From assembly GCF_015710575.1 (NCBI RefSeq), contig NZ_CP065373.1, positions 744,001 to 808,000 on the forward strand: DNA of 64,000 nucleotides. Reading direction: 5' to 3'. Below, piece after piece: positions 35,086 through 44,305 of the stretch (position 1 is the stretch's first letter; the number at the start of each line of letters is the position of its first letter). The notes under the pieces are model-generated. The model was not told the origin of the DNA, ran no database searches, and worked only from the letters and a program-made list of their open reading frames with translations. This DNA is from Mycolicibacterium mengxianglii (GTDB lineage Bacteria > Actinomycetota > Actinomycetes > Mycobacteriales > Mycobacteriaceae). Both the position numbers and the translations under genes were made by a program.

Positions 35086-36258
35086 ATGACTGGTCGCCTC
35101 CGGCGCGGGCTTGTCGGGGTGGCCGTGGTGGCCGTGCTGACCGGCTGCACCGCGGCCACGAACCCCGATGCCACCGAACCCGAACTGCGCGCCGGGCAGC
35201 TGCTCACCGCCCGTCCGTTGGCCACCGCCGCCGCACTGCCCAGCGCCGACACCCGGCTGATCACGTATGTCTCCGACGACTCCCAGGGCGAACCAATTGT
35301 CGTCTCGGGCACCGTGGCGGTGCCGAAGTCGACCCCACCCGAAGGCGGGTGGCCGGTCATCAGCTGGGCACACGGCACCACTGGCTACGCGGACACCTGT
35401 GCGCCCTCGGCGGATACCGCAGACGGACTCGTCCACGACTACGTCGGCCTGGTCAACTCGATGCTCGACAGTTGGGTGGCGCGCGGCTACGCCGTCGTCC
35501 AAACCGATTACCAGGGATTGGGAACCCCCGGCGGGCACCCGTACGTCGACGGCGTCAGTGAAGCGAACACGGTGACCGACATCGTGCGCGCGGCAAGGCG
35601 TCTCGATTCCAACATCGGCACCGAATGGGTGGCCATCGGCCACAGCCAGGGCGGGCAGGCTGTCCTGTTCACCGCCCAGGACGCCCAGGGCCGCGACCCC
35701 GAGCTCAACCTGCTGGGGGTGGTGTCGATCGCCCCCGGCGGGGTGGGGATGAACCAGGCCGTCGATCTCATCCGCGCGGGCAGCCCGGAAGTCGAAGCGG
35801 CACAGAGGTTCCTGCCGCTGCTGGTGCTCGGCGCGGCGGTGGTGGACCCGTCGATCAAGCCTGATCAGATCTTCACCAGTCAAGCACGCCCGCTGTTGAC
35901 CACGGCGCGTACCGAGTGCGTCGCCCAGATCAATGCCCTTCCTCCGGTGCCGTCGGCGCAGGTGTTTACACCCGATGCGGATCTGGTCGGGCTGAGCGCC
36001 TACCTCGATCTTCAGGATCCCATTCGCCTCACCCCGCAGGTTCCGGTCATGCTCGTACAGGGCACCGCCGATGCTGCGGTGTCCCCAGCCGGTGTCGACG
36101 AGTTGGCAAAGGCCATGTGCGGCAAGGACATCGCACTCGACTATCGGGTGTACCCCGGCCAGGACCACCGTGGCGTCATCGCCGCCTCACTGGGAGATAT
36201 GCAGAACTTCGTGGACACCGTGACGGCCGGTGAGCCGATCGACACCTGTCCGCGCTGA
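35086..36258 (+). CDS. Secretory lipase-family lipoprotein
   Basis: A 390-aa protein. ATG 35086 begins a lipoprotein signal (GLVGVAVVAVLTGC; lipobox LTGC). The mature part belongs to the LIP family of fungal and mycobacterial secretory lipases, with nucleophile GHSQGG, acid in VQGTADAAVSP and histidine in YPGQDHRGV. It should sit on the outer face of the plasma membrane and hydrolyse esters or lipids. It stands alone downstream of the deletion scar. Confidence 0.88.
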   Translation: MTGRLRRGLVGVAVVAVLTGCTAATNPDATEPELRAGQLLTARPLATAAALPSADTRLITYVSDDSQGEPIVVSGTVAVPKSTPPEGGWPVISWAHGTTGYADTCAPSADTADGLVHDYVGLVNSMLDSWVARGYAVVQTDYQGLGTPGGHPYVDGVSEANTVTDIVRAARRLDSNIGTEWVAIGHSQGGQAVLFTAQDAQGRDPELNLLGVVSIAPGGVGMNQAVDLIRAGSPEVEAAQRFLPLLVLGAAVVDPSIKPDQIFTSQARPLLTTARTECVAQINALPPVPSAQVFTPDADLVGLSAYLDLQDPIRLTPQVPVMLVQGTADAAVSPAGVDELAKAMCGKDIALDYRVYPGQDHRGVIAASLGDMQNFVDTVTAGEPIDTCPR

Positions 36259-36396
36259 CCCGAACCCGAGAACCGTTCGAACGGCCACATCCGCTTGCGT
36301 TCGGAAGCAGATGTGCGACGTGTTCTCCGGGGCGGTGTGAATGCGGGTTGATGCGGCAATCCGTTCCCCAGGATTCACGGCAGGGGCTGAATCACG

Positions 36397-37647
36397 ATGT
36401 CCACACAACTTCCGCGGGCGGCGCAGACCGGCGCCACTTCCCGAGCGGCCGGCCTCTGGCCCGTGCTGCTCTGCTGGTTGGCGGTCGCCCTCGACGGCTA
36501 CGACCTCGTCGTCCTCGGCGTCGTCATCCCGACCCTCCTCGACTCCGAGGCACTCGGCTTCACCGGGCCCACCATCACCACGGCCTCCACGTTGGGCTTG
36601 GTCGGCATGGGTATCGGCGCCATCCTGATCGGGCCGCTGACCGACCGGTTCGGCCGGCGCCACAGCCTGATCATCAGCGTCGCCGTGTTCTCGCTCTGCA
36701 CGGTCGCGACCGGCCTCGCGCAGAGCGTCGGTCAGTTCACGACCTTCCGATTCCTGGCCGGGCTCGGCCTCGGCGGCTGTCTGCCGACCGCACTCGCGTT
36801 CATGAGTGAGCACGCACCGACCGGCCGCGGCGGCTCCGCGATCACCCGGATGATGACCGGCTACCACGTGGGGGCTGTGCTGTCCGCGTTGCTGGCGCTG
36901 TGGTTGGTCGAGGACTACGGCTGGCGGTCGATGTTCGTGGTTGGCGGCGCCCTGGGGATACTGACGCTCCCGTTCATGTGGGCGAAGCTGCCCGAGTCCG
37001 CGGCCTACCTCCGCGCCGTCGAGCGCAGCGAGCAGTCCGGAGCAGGCACCCTGGCGAGCAGCGCCGACGTGGTCAAGGGTCGCTACCTACGGATCAGCAT
37101 CGGCCTGTGCGTTGCCTCGTTCATGGGTCTGCTGCTGGTGTATGGGCTCAACACCTGGCTGCCGACGATCATGCGCGACGCGGGCTATTCGATTCAGCAG
37201 GGCACCACGTTGATCCTGGTCCTCAATATCGGCGCGGTGCTGGGCCTGTTGGTGGCGGGCCACATCGCCGATACCCGGGGCAACAAGCGTGCGGTCCTGG
37301 CGTGGTTCGGGCTCGCCGCAGTGTTTCTGGCGCTGCTGTCGATCAAGATGGAGACCCGGCTTCTGGTCTACGCCACGGTACTGATGGCAGGAATCTTCGT
37401 GTTCAGCGCCCAGGTACTGGTTTATGCGTTCGTCGGTCACCTCTACCCGCCCGAGATCCGCGGCACCGCTCTGGGTGTGGCAGCCGGGGTCGGCCGGGTC
37501 GGAGCGATCGTGGGCCCCTCGCTCGGCGGCGCGTTGGTGACGGCCGGGGTCGCCTACCCGTGGGGCTTTTATGCCTTCACGTTGGCGGCCGTCCTCGCCG
37601 CGCTGACCCTGGCGACGGTTCCGGCGCACGTAGACGGTGTCGTCTGA
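36397..37647 (+). CDS. Aromatic acid:H+ symporter (PcaK-like MFS)
   Basis: A 416-aa protein with 12 helices. The first helix carries ALDGYDLVVLG, matching the D-G-x-D motif essential in AAHS transporters such as PcaK and BenK. The loop between helices 2 and 3 has GPLTDRFGRRHSL. Its stop lies 4 bases before the pobA start, so import of 4-hydroxybenzoate or a close analogue is the likely role. Confidence 0.9.
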   Translation: MSTQLPRAAQTGATSRAAGLWPVLLCWLAVALDGYDLVVLGVVIPTLLDSEALGFTGPTITTASTLGLVGMGIGAILIGPLTDRFGRRHSLIISVAVFSLCTVATGLAQSVGQFTTFRFLAGLGLGGCLPTALAFMSEHAPTGRGGSAITRMMTGYHVGAVLSALLALWLVEDYGWRSMFVVGGALGILTLPFMWAKLPESAAYLRAVERSEQSGAGTLASSADVVKGRYLRISIGLCVASFMGLLLVYGLNTWLPTIMRDAGYSIQQGTTLILVLNIGAVLGLLVAGHIADTRGNKRAVLAWFGLAAVFLALLSIKMETRLLVYATVLMAGIFVFSAQVLVYAFVGHLYPPEIRGTALGVAAGVGRVGAIVGPSLGGALVTAGVAYPWGFYAFTLAAVLAALTLATVPAHVDGVV

Positions 37648-37651
37648 CACC

Positions 37652-38839
37652 ATGACCGCCGACTTGCGCACCCAGGTGGTGATCATCGGCGCCGGCCCCG
37701 CCGGCATGCTCCTGTCACACCTGCTCGCCGCGGACGGCGTCGAATCGATAGTGCTGGAAACCCGCTCGCAGGACTACGTCGCATCCCGGATCCGCGCCGG
37801 GATCCTCGAGCAGTCCACGGTCGACCTGCTGCGCAGCTGCGGTCTGGGGGAGCGGCTCGAACGCGAAGGTGACCGGCACCGCGGCATCTACCTGCAGTGG
37901 CCGCACGAGCGCCACCACATCGACTTCGTGGACCTGACCGGGCGCTCGGTCTGGGTCTACGGGCAGACCGAGGTGCAGAAGGACCTGATCGACGCCCGGA
38001 CCGCCGCCGGCCAGCAGATCCACTACGAAGTCGCCGAGACCAACCTGCACGACATTGAAAGCGTCCACCCCGCAGTCACATTCACCGACGTCGACGGACG
38101 CCGGCGGACGGTCAGAGCTGACGTGGTGGCGGGCTGCGACGGGTCGTTCGGCCCCAGCCGCGACCAGGTGCCCCAGCACGCCAGCCACCGCTGGGAAAGG
38201 GTCTACCCGTACTCCTGGTTCGGCATCCTTGCCGACGTCGCCCCGTCGACCGACGAGCTGATCTACGCCTGGCACGGCGACGGCTTCGCCTTGCATTCGA
38301 TGCGGTCGGCGACGGTCTCCCGCTTCTACCTGCAGGTGCCGAACGGCACCGAATCCAAAGACTGGTCCGACGAACGAATTTGGGAAGCGCTGGCGACCCG
38401 ACTGGGCCACGGCCAGGACGGCTGGGAACTCACCACCGCGCCGATCACCGACAAGACCGTGCTGCCGATGCGGTCATTCGTCCAGACCCCGATGCGACAC
38501 GGGCGCCTGTTCCTCGCCGGCGACGCCGCCCACATCGTCCCGCCGACCGGGGCCAAGGGTCTCAACCTCGCCGTCGCCGACGTCGCCCTGCTCGCACCCG
38601 CGCTGGTGGACCTGGTTCACAAGGACGATGACCGGCTCGCCGACAGCTATTCCGACACCGCCCTGCGGCGCGTCTGGCGGTGCACCCACTTCTCGTGGTG
38701 GATGACCACGATGCTGCATCACGGGCAGGATCCGTTCGACGAGCAACTGCAGCTCTCCCAACTGCGTTGGGTCACCGCGAGCAAGGCGGGTGCGACGGGT
38801 CTGGCGGAGAACTACGCGGGCCTGCCCATCGGCTTCTAG
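37652..38839 (+). CDS. pobA: 4-hydroxybenzoate 3-monooxygenase
   Basis: A 395-aa flavoprotein converting 4-hydroxybenzoate to protocatechuate with NAD(P)H and O2. VVIIGAGPAGMLLSHLL binds FAD, the diagnostic SRIRAGILEQSTVDLL carries the FAD-movement arginine, and GDAAHIVPPTGAKGLNLA is the second FAD site. Length equals classical PobA. ATG 37652 follows the transporter stop by 4 bases. No protocatechuate dioxygenase genes are in the window, so the ring-cleavage steps must be encoded elsewhere. Confidence 0.95.
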   Translation: MTADLRTQVVIIGAGPAGMLLSHLLAADGVESIVLETRSQDYVASRIRAGILEQSTVDLLRSCGLGERLEREGDRHRGIYLQWPHERHHIDFVDLTGRSVWVYGQTEVQKDLIDARTAAGQQIHYEVAETNLHDIESVHPAVTFTDVDGRRRTVRADVVAGCDGSFGPSRDQVPQHASHRWERVYPYSWFGILADVAPSTDELIYAWHGDGFALHSMRSATVSRFYLQVPNGTESKDWSDERIWEALATRLGHGQDGWELTTAPITDKTVLPMRSFVQTPMRHGRLFLAGDAAHIVPPTGAKGLNLAVADVALLAPALVDLVHKDDDRLADSYSDTALRRVWRCTHFSWWMTTMLHHGQDPFDEQLQLSQLRWVTASKAGATGLAENYAGLPIGF

Positions 38840-38915
38840 AACGCACGAGCACACCGAGCGGACCTCTGATGGCCGGCTGCGCCAGCCGTTACCCCCATCT
38901 CACATGATCTGGAGA

Positions 38916-40187
38916 TCAGTTGGTGGTTGTTGGTGGTGGTTGGAAGGGTGTGTACCACCACCAGTCGGCCCGTTCTCCGGTAGGCCCCGGGCACGGTGGA
39001 ACCTGGGGTGGGGGTGTGGTCGGGGGCCGGGCCAACGACCCCGCTTCGAGCGTGCGGCCCGACGCGTCGGTGACCATGAGGCGATCGGCGGGGCCGGTGA
39101 TGGTGATGCCGCCGCGATGATGCAGCCGATGATGAAATGGGCACACCAAAACCAGGTTGGCCAGCTCGGTGGGCCCGTCGTCTTCCCAGTGTTTGATGTG
39201 GTGGGCGTGCAGACCGCGGGTGGCTCCGCAGCCCGGTATCACGCAGGTGCCGTGGTCGCGGTGTTCCAGGGCGCGGCGCAGTCGGCGGCTGATGGTCCGG
39301 GTCTCGCGTCCCGAACCGATCACCTGGCCGGCACGTTCAAACCACACTTCGCAGGTCGCATCGCACAACAGGTAACGGCGGTCGTCATCGGAGAGCAGCG
39401 GCCCCAGATGCAGTGAGGCCATGCCGGTTTCGACGTCGACGTGCGCGACGACGGTGGTGCGCTGCCCGTGAGGTCGGGCCGCCACATCGGTGTCCCACCC
39501 GGCCTGCACCAAACTCATGAACCCATCCACAGCGTTCGGAAACGGCGGGGTGTGTTCGGACACCGCGTCGGCGTGGGCGCGCCTCCACTCGGCGACCAAC
39601 CCATCCTGATGCGACTGCAACGCGGCGTCGAACACCGCTGCTTCGTCGTGGGGCAGCGTGATGTGCCACGTGGCGGACTGATCGTCGGAGGTTTTGGTGA
39701 TCGACCGTGGCGGCTCGTGCCGCGACTCCGACTCCTTCTCAGGTGCTGGTTGGGGTTCGGGTCGCGGTTCGAGTTTGATGGCGGTGCGCAGTTGGCCAAC
39801 GGTCGCGTTTTCGGCCAATTGCGCGTAATGCTCATCGGATCCGTCGGCGGCCTTGTTGGCGATGACGCCGATCTGATCCAGCGAGAATCGGCCTTCCCGC
39901 AGCCCTTCCGCGCAACGCGGGAACTCCGGCAACCGGTGGGCGATGGTGGCGATCGCGCCCGCATTCGCCGATGACATCCCGAGCTTCCACGCCACCAACC
40001 CCTGGACCGATCGTGCCCCGGTGTTACCCCACAATCCGTCGTGGTCGATTTCGGCGACGATCTCCACGATGCGGCCGTCAATGGAGTTGCGGTGACCGGT
40101 CAGCTCCGCGAGCTCGTCGAACAACACCTCCAGCCGCTGCGCGGGAGTCATCCCAGCGGCGGCCAAAGATGTTGCGCTCGAAGACAT
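38916..40187 (-). CDS. DUF222 (13E12 repeat) HNH endonuclease-like protein
   Basis: A 423-aa protein. An N-terminal helical DUF222 region (LEVLFDELAELTGHR onward) is joined to a C-terminal HNH domain (CVIPGCGATRGLHAHHIKHW, then VCPFHHRLHHRGG). This is the multi-copy 13E12 family abundant in mycobacteria and other actinobacteria. The nuclease motif looks intact. Its role is unknown; copies are often associated with mobile or recombining DNA. Convergent with pobA, with a Gly/Thr/Pro-rich tail. Confidence 0.92.
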   Translation of the reverse strand: MSSSATSLAAAGMTPAQRLEVLFDELAELTGHRNSIDGRIVEIVAEIDHDGLWGNTGARSVQGLVAWKLGMSSANAGAIATIAHRLPEFPRCAEGLREGRFSLDQIGVIANKAADGSDEHYAQLAENATVGQLRTAIKLEPRPEPQPAPEKESESRHEPPRSITKTSDDQSATWHITLPHDEAAVFDAALQSHQDGLVAEWRRAHADAVSEHTPPFPNAVDGFMSLVQAGWDTDVAARPHGQRTTVVAHVDVETGMASLHLGPLLSDDDRRYLLCDATCEVWFERAGQVIGSGRETRTISRRLRRALEHRDHGTCVIPGCGATRGLHAHHIKHWEDDGPTELANLVLVCPFHHRLHHRGGITITGPADRLMVTDASGRTLEAGSLARPPTTPPPQVPPCPGPTGERADWWWYTPFQPPPTTTN

Positions 40188-40254
40188 GACCCCATCATCA
40201 CAGAGGGGTCCGACATTTCCGGGCCGTCGAAGCCAACCGCTGACGAATACCGCA

Positions 40255-40378
40255 CACGTCGAACCTGCACCTCCGCCGTTGTGTGGAAACCCTGCCGATC
40301 GTCAGCAGCGCCCGCCTGTTCCATCCAGTTCCGCAGGGCCCGTTCGCCGAGACCCGGGGTGCGGTGGATGTGGTCCGA
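40255..40378 (-). pseudogene. IS3-type transposase OrfA fragment
   Basis: The minus-strand frame reads HRTPGLGERALRNWMEQAG then DRQGFHTTAEVQVRRVR, matching the helix region GVGxETLRxWVRQAExDxGxRxGxTTxE of IS3-family OrfA proteins. No start, no OrfB, no terminal repeats seen. It fills most of the 193-bp gap between the HNH gene and the lipoxygenase-like gene. Confidence 0.45.
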
Positions 40379-40380
40379 AG

Positions 40381-41940
40381 CTAGGCGTTGATGTTGACCT
40401 CCAATTCGCGTGGGTCGAGTCGCCATACCGCCCGTGGCTGGCTGTCCATCGCTGCCTGCAATGTGGCCAGCTCGCTCTGGAACTGCAACATCACCGCCTT
40501 GGCGCGGTAGTCAAGCGCGAGGTGGGTGAAGTCGTCCATCAACGAGCGCCGATGCACATTCAGGTTGTAGTTGGCGTTGACCAACCGCTGGTACACGTCC
40601 AATGGCTCGCGCCGGAAATCTTCGTACACCCGCGCCGGCTGACGGTGCGTCCAGAGCTGGTAGTCCCACATGTGGCTGCCGAGGATGTCGTGCTGCGCGG
40701 TCACCAGGTACAGCTGCCGCGCCAGCAGCCGGGCGAAACTGTTCCAGGTGACATCGTCGGGATTTACCCCAACGCCGTTGGGAACCAGTGTGTTCAGCTC
40801 CTCGAGCCAAGCCAATGTCTCGGCGTCGTTGTGTACGGCATCCGCGCCCGTGGCGGAATTCCGCGGGTAGTAGATCGCGAGGTAGTTGCACACGAACCGG
40901 TGCATCACGTCGAACAGCGCCTCCAGGTTGTCCTGCGTCGGTGTGTCGAAGCCGGCGCCGCGGACACCGCGCGCCTCGCCGTCGGCCTCTGGGTCGTTGA
41001 CGAGGTGTGGGTAGGACAGATAGCCGTCGTCGAACAGCCGGCACATTCCGCCGAACGTGAAGCTGAAGACGTTCTCGAAATCACCACCGCGTGCCATCTG
41101 CCCGCGGGTCACGATGTCGTTGCTCTGTTGCGTGCCATAGATGTACGGCCACAGCAGCCTGCACAGGGGGTGGCCGGCCGAGAAGTTGTTGCGCGTCGCG
41201 ATGGACAACTGCGCGCCGCCCGCCAAGTGCACCCAGTTGAAATGACGCACCAGCGAGGTATGCGTCGAGGCCCCGCACAACACGATCTTGCACGCCTGGG
41301 TCCACAGCGGATCTGTCGGTTCGATTGAGCCCAGTGCACATTCGATGCGGCGGGCCCGCAGCGAACGACGCACCGGATCACGGTCGAACAGCACGCGCGA
41401 ACCGATCTTGAGCAGCCCCGGATGATGCTGGTAGTCATCGAGCATGCGGAGGTCCCAGACCCAGGTGGAGTCATCGACGCGCGTGGTGTAGCCGGCGAAA
41501 GGGCCGCGCACTGCCAATGAGCCGAGATCTGGAGTGCCCAGATATTCGGCAGGCAGTTCGGGAGCACGGAAGAGGCGGCGGCGCGGCCGGGTGTAGGCCT
41601 GCTTCAACGCCACCTGTGGGTCGGAATCGATCGGTGGCAGGCCCGACTGCATGGGCGAGAACACGCTGTAGAGCCAGACCTGCACGCGGTAGAACAGCGT
41701 GTTCCGTCGCACCCGTTCATCACGGGGAATGTCGGCGCGCGCACAGACCATCACGTTGTGTAGCGGCACTTCGGGAATCGCCTCGATCATCGGCTTCGGT
41801 TCGATGACGCGACGCTTCCCCGGTGGCGCCGGGATGTCAAGCGGCCTGTTGGCGGCGAACTTCAACCAAACGATGAGGTTCCAAAACCCGCGCCGCACAC
41901 GCCACATCAGCATTTCGCGGTTCCTGAAGCTGCTAACCAT
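40381..41940 (-). CDS. Lipoxygenase-like non-heme iron protein
   Basis: A 519-aa protein. ATG 41940 overlaps the stop of the upstream peroxidase by 8 bases; GTG 41958 is the alternative. The lipoxygenase core is visible as His233-x4-His238 (VRHFNWVHL) followed by LSIATRNNFSAGHPLCRLL, the long-helix pattern of plant and bacterial lipoxygenases. His417 (TAQHDILG) matches the third iron ligand. The usual fourth ligand four residues later (Asn/His) is Gly, and the protein ends in Ala instead of the C-terminal Ile that binds iron. It probably binds iron atypically, or is a lipid-binding relative. Polyunsaturated fatty acids are the family substrate. Confidence 0.75.
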   Translation of the reverse strand: MVSSFRNREMLMWRVRRGFWNLIVWLKFAANRPLDIPAPPGKRRVIEPKPMIEAIPEVPLHNVMVCARADIPRDERVRRNTLFYRVQVWLYSVFSPMQSGLPPIDSDPQVALKQAYTRPRRRLFRAPELPAEYLGTPDLGSLAVRGPFAGYTTRVDDSTWVWDLRMLDDYQHHPGLLKIGSRVLFDRDPVRRSLRARRIECALGSIEPTDPLWTQACKIVLCGASTHTSLVRHFNWVHLAGGAQLSIATRNNFSAGHPLCRLLWPYIYGTQQSNDIVTRGQMARGGDFENVFSFTFGGMCRLFDDGYLSYPHLVNDPEADGEARGVRGAGFDTPTQDNLEALFDVMHRFVCNYLAIYYPRNSATGADAVHNDAETLAWLEELNTLVPNGVGVNPDDVTWNSFARLLARQLYLVTAQHDILGSHMWDYQLWTHRQPARVYEDFRREPLDVYQRLVNANYNLNVHRRSLMDDFTHLALDYRAKAVMLQFQSELATLQAAMDSQPRAVWRLDPRELEVNINA

Positions 41941-44305
41941 GACGGTATCCGTCGCCACGCCACCAGCGGCGCTTCAATTCGGAGTCGTAGGCGCGCAGCG
42001 GGTGGCGCTCACGGCTCAGGATGGGCCCTTCGTCCCAGGGTTCGAAGGCGTTCTTGATGTTGGCCAGCCCGGTGTCGGCGAGCTCGGGGTGGTGGCGCAG
42101 GAGCACGGTCTTCAAGTCGGTCTGGTCGATCCACTGCATGCCTTCCCTGGTGTAGACGTCGTCGTTGAAGCAGTCGGTGTAGAAGCGATCGGCCTGCAGT
42201 CGGCGGCTGGCGTTCAAGATGAAGATCTGGAACAGCGTCTCGCCGAAACCGAAGCCGGTGGGCCGGTGGGCTTCGGCGAGGGTGCCGATGAGGAGGTCGA
42301 GCTTCTCGACATCCTCCGGCTTGTCGCCGTATACCGATTTCAGTTTCGCCCGGACATCGACATCGTCACTGAGATCGTCAAAGCTGCGGATCGGTTTGAG
42401 CCGCAGCTGGCGGCGGAACTGGTTGTACCGCGGCACGCCACGTTCCCGCGCCCGCACGATGTCCACCGCGCCCATGTCGAAGAACGCGTTGCCCGGGATG
42501 CTCAGCTCCTGCATGAAACGCGGAAAGTTGTTCAGCTCCAGCTTTCCCGGGTGCTGATTGCCGAACGAGTAGAACAGATCGGACATCGCGTGACGCTCGG
42601 TGATGCCGGCCGACCCGCTCTGTCGCGTCTCTGGAAAGGGCACCTCCTCCACGACGTGATCGACACCGCGTCGGCGCAGTCGCAGTGTCTCGGGCAGCAT
42701 CGAATGCAACCGGTAGACCTCAACGAATTCCTCGGTCAGCCCGAATGCGCGGCGGTGCTTGTTGACCGGATTGCCGACGATGCCCCCGATCTCGGGGTTG
42801 CGAATATTGATGCTGGACAGAGTCCTTCGCGTCTTTCCTTTGTGCAGAACGATGTTCAAGAGGCCGAACCAGTTGGCATTCAGCCCGATGTCCAGCGCGT
42901 GGTTGGGCAGAATGGCCGGCGTCCATTCGACCGAGTGAATCTTGGCCATGACCGCGGCGTTGATGAGCCGCGCGACATTGAAAAGCCGGTTGTCGTCCCA
43001 GTCTGGGTAGGCCTCGTGCAGCATGTCGCAGATGGCGTTGTGCTCGCGCACGAACAGGGTGTGCAACATCGCAAGGCCCACCCACCAGTTGCGCGTATAG
43101 CCAGTGATCTCCACACCCGTGCTGTCCACCGGCAGCGTGCCGTCACGCTCGATTCGCATCTTTCCGAGCTGGCGGCTACGCAGGCGGTCCTGCGTGGCTT
43201 GGTCGCTGCCGTAGATCTGCGAGCCGTCCCACCAATGCGTGACCTCGTTGATGGAGCTGGTGGCGGCCGGCTCCCGATCACCAACGCGCGTCGGGTCGGG
43301 CTGCGTCTTACCGATACGCATGGTGTTCTGCAGGTAGCGATCGCGGGCCGGGTCATCCTGGGGCAGTGGTACTTCGATCACATCGTCGAACAAGATCTCA
43401 CCGTGGTTGATCCAGTCGCCGTTCATGAACTGGATCCACGACGCGGCCAGCATGTTGAGAAAGGGAACTTCGGCCACCGCCGGCCTGCCGTCGGCACCGC
43501 ACGTGCGCGTCAGCAGCCGGCGGCTGATCTCGCGCGGGTTAGGCGTCAGAAGTTGCTCACCCGTCTCGGGTCGGACGTCCGACGGTTTGACGTTGCGCAG
43601 GAAGCGCGTGCCTGCGGCACCTTCCATCGGATCGGCGAGGTTGTTCCAGCTTCCGTCGGCGGTGCGGAAACGAGTCACCCCCGGGGGCGGGATCTGGCCC
43701 GCGGGCTGGAAGCCGACCAGTGTCCCCTCGGGGTAGCTGCTGGACAAGTTGTGCTGGTTCAGCTGCTCACGCATGTAGGCCAGCGTCAGTACGCCCAGCG
43801 CCTTGTGGCGGTGATACCAGTTGGTCCAGACGCCGGTGTCCAGATGCCCGGCGACCCGACCCCACAGGTGTGTGACGCCGTACATCACCCCTGTCGCCGG
43901 CACGCCCAGGGTGTTGCCCGCGAGCAGGCGCAGTCGCTTGCCGGGGCCGGGTCCCGGCAAGCGCGGCAGTGGAGCGGGCAACACTCCCTCACCCACCGAG
44001 GGGCGCGCAAGGAGCTCGGCACGGTCGAAGTAACGCCGTTCAGGCACCGGCACGTTCACACCGGCGGCGGCATTGGCCTGTGCGAGGACGAGCATCTCGC
44101 GCCAGTCGTTGCGCTCCCCGTCGGTTTGCAGCGCGGCAGCGTAGTGCTGCACAGCCACGTCGTAACGCTCGAGTTGAAAGCCGGCGAGCCCCGCCAGCGC
44201 GTGGAGTTCACCCTCGGGACCCGCGGTGAGATCGGCTTCCAATAATGCCAGGGCGCGTTCATATTCACGCCGCGCCAAAGCTTCCAATGCCTCGCTGGAA
44301 GACAT
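41933..44305 (-). CDS. Alpha-dioxygenase/cyclooxygenase-like heme peroxidase with N-terminal helical repeats
   Basis: A 790-aa protein. ATG 44305 has AAGGAG 6 bases upstream; the open frame further upstream is not coding. Residues 1-80 form TPR-like helices (REYERALALLEADL). The rest matches plant fatty-acid alpha-dioxygenases along its length: HWWDGSQIYGS (357-367), REHNAICDML, AVMAKIHSVEWT (451-462), the catalytic Tyr531 and proximal heme His534 in VYRLHSMLP, and GETLFQIFILNASRRLQADRF near the end. The distal position of QFxxHD is QFMNGD, so the distal His is Gly296. The family inserts O2 at the alpha carbon of fatty acids. It overlaps the lipoxygenase-like gene. Confidence 0.85.
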   Translation of the reverse strand: MSSSEALEALARREYERALALLEADLTAGPEGELHALAGLAGFQLERYDVAVQHYAAALQTDGERNDWREMLVLAQANAAAGVNVPVPERRYFDRAELLARPSVGEGVLPAPLPRLPGPGPGKRLRLLAGNTLGVPATGVMYGVTHLWGRVAGHLDTGVWTNWYHRHKALGVLTLAYMREQLNQHNLSSSYPEGTLVGFQPAGQIPPPGVTRFRTADGSWNNLADPMEGAAGTRFLRNVKPSDVRPETGEQLLTPNPREISRRLLTRTCGADGRPAVAEVPFLNMLAASWIQFMNGDWINHGEILFDDVIEVPLPQDDPARDRYLQNTMRIGKTQPDPTRVGDREPAATSSINEVTHWWDGSQIYGSDQATQDRLRSRQLGKMRIERDGTLPVDSTGVEITGYTRNWWVGLAMLHTLFVREHNAICDMLHEAYPDWDDNRLFNVARLINAAVMAKIHSVEWTPAILPNHALDIGLNANWFGLLNIVLHKGKTRRTLSSINIRNPEIGGIVGNPVNKHRRAFGLTEEFVEVYRLHSMLPETLRLRRRGVDHVVEEVPFPETRQSGSAGITERHAMSDLFYSFGNQHPGKLELNNFPRFMQELSIPGNAFFDMGAVDIVRARERGVPRYNQFRRQLRLKPIRSFDDLSDDVDVRAKLKSVYGDKPEDVEKLDLLIGTLAEAHRPTGFGFGETLFQIFILNASRRLQADRFYTDCFNDDVYTREGMQWIDQTDLKTVLLRHHPELADTGLANIKNAFEPWDEGPILSRERHPLRAYDSELKRRWWRGDGYRHG

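Noticed and set aside
41699..44245. 848-codon open frame on the plus strand
   Set aside because: It is antisense to the alpha-dioxygenase-like gene, has repetitive Val/Gly/Arg/Asp-rich composition and no domain; high GC creates such frames.
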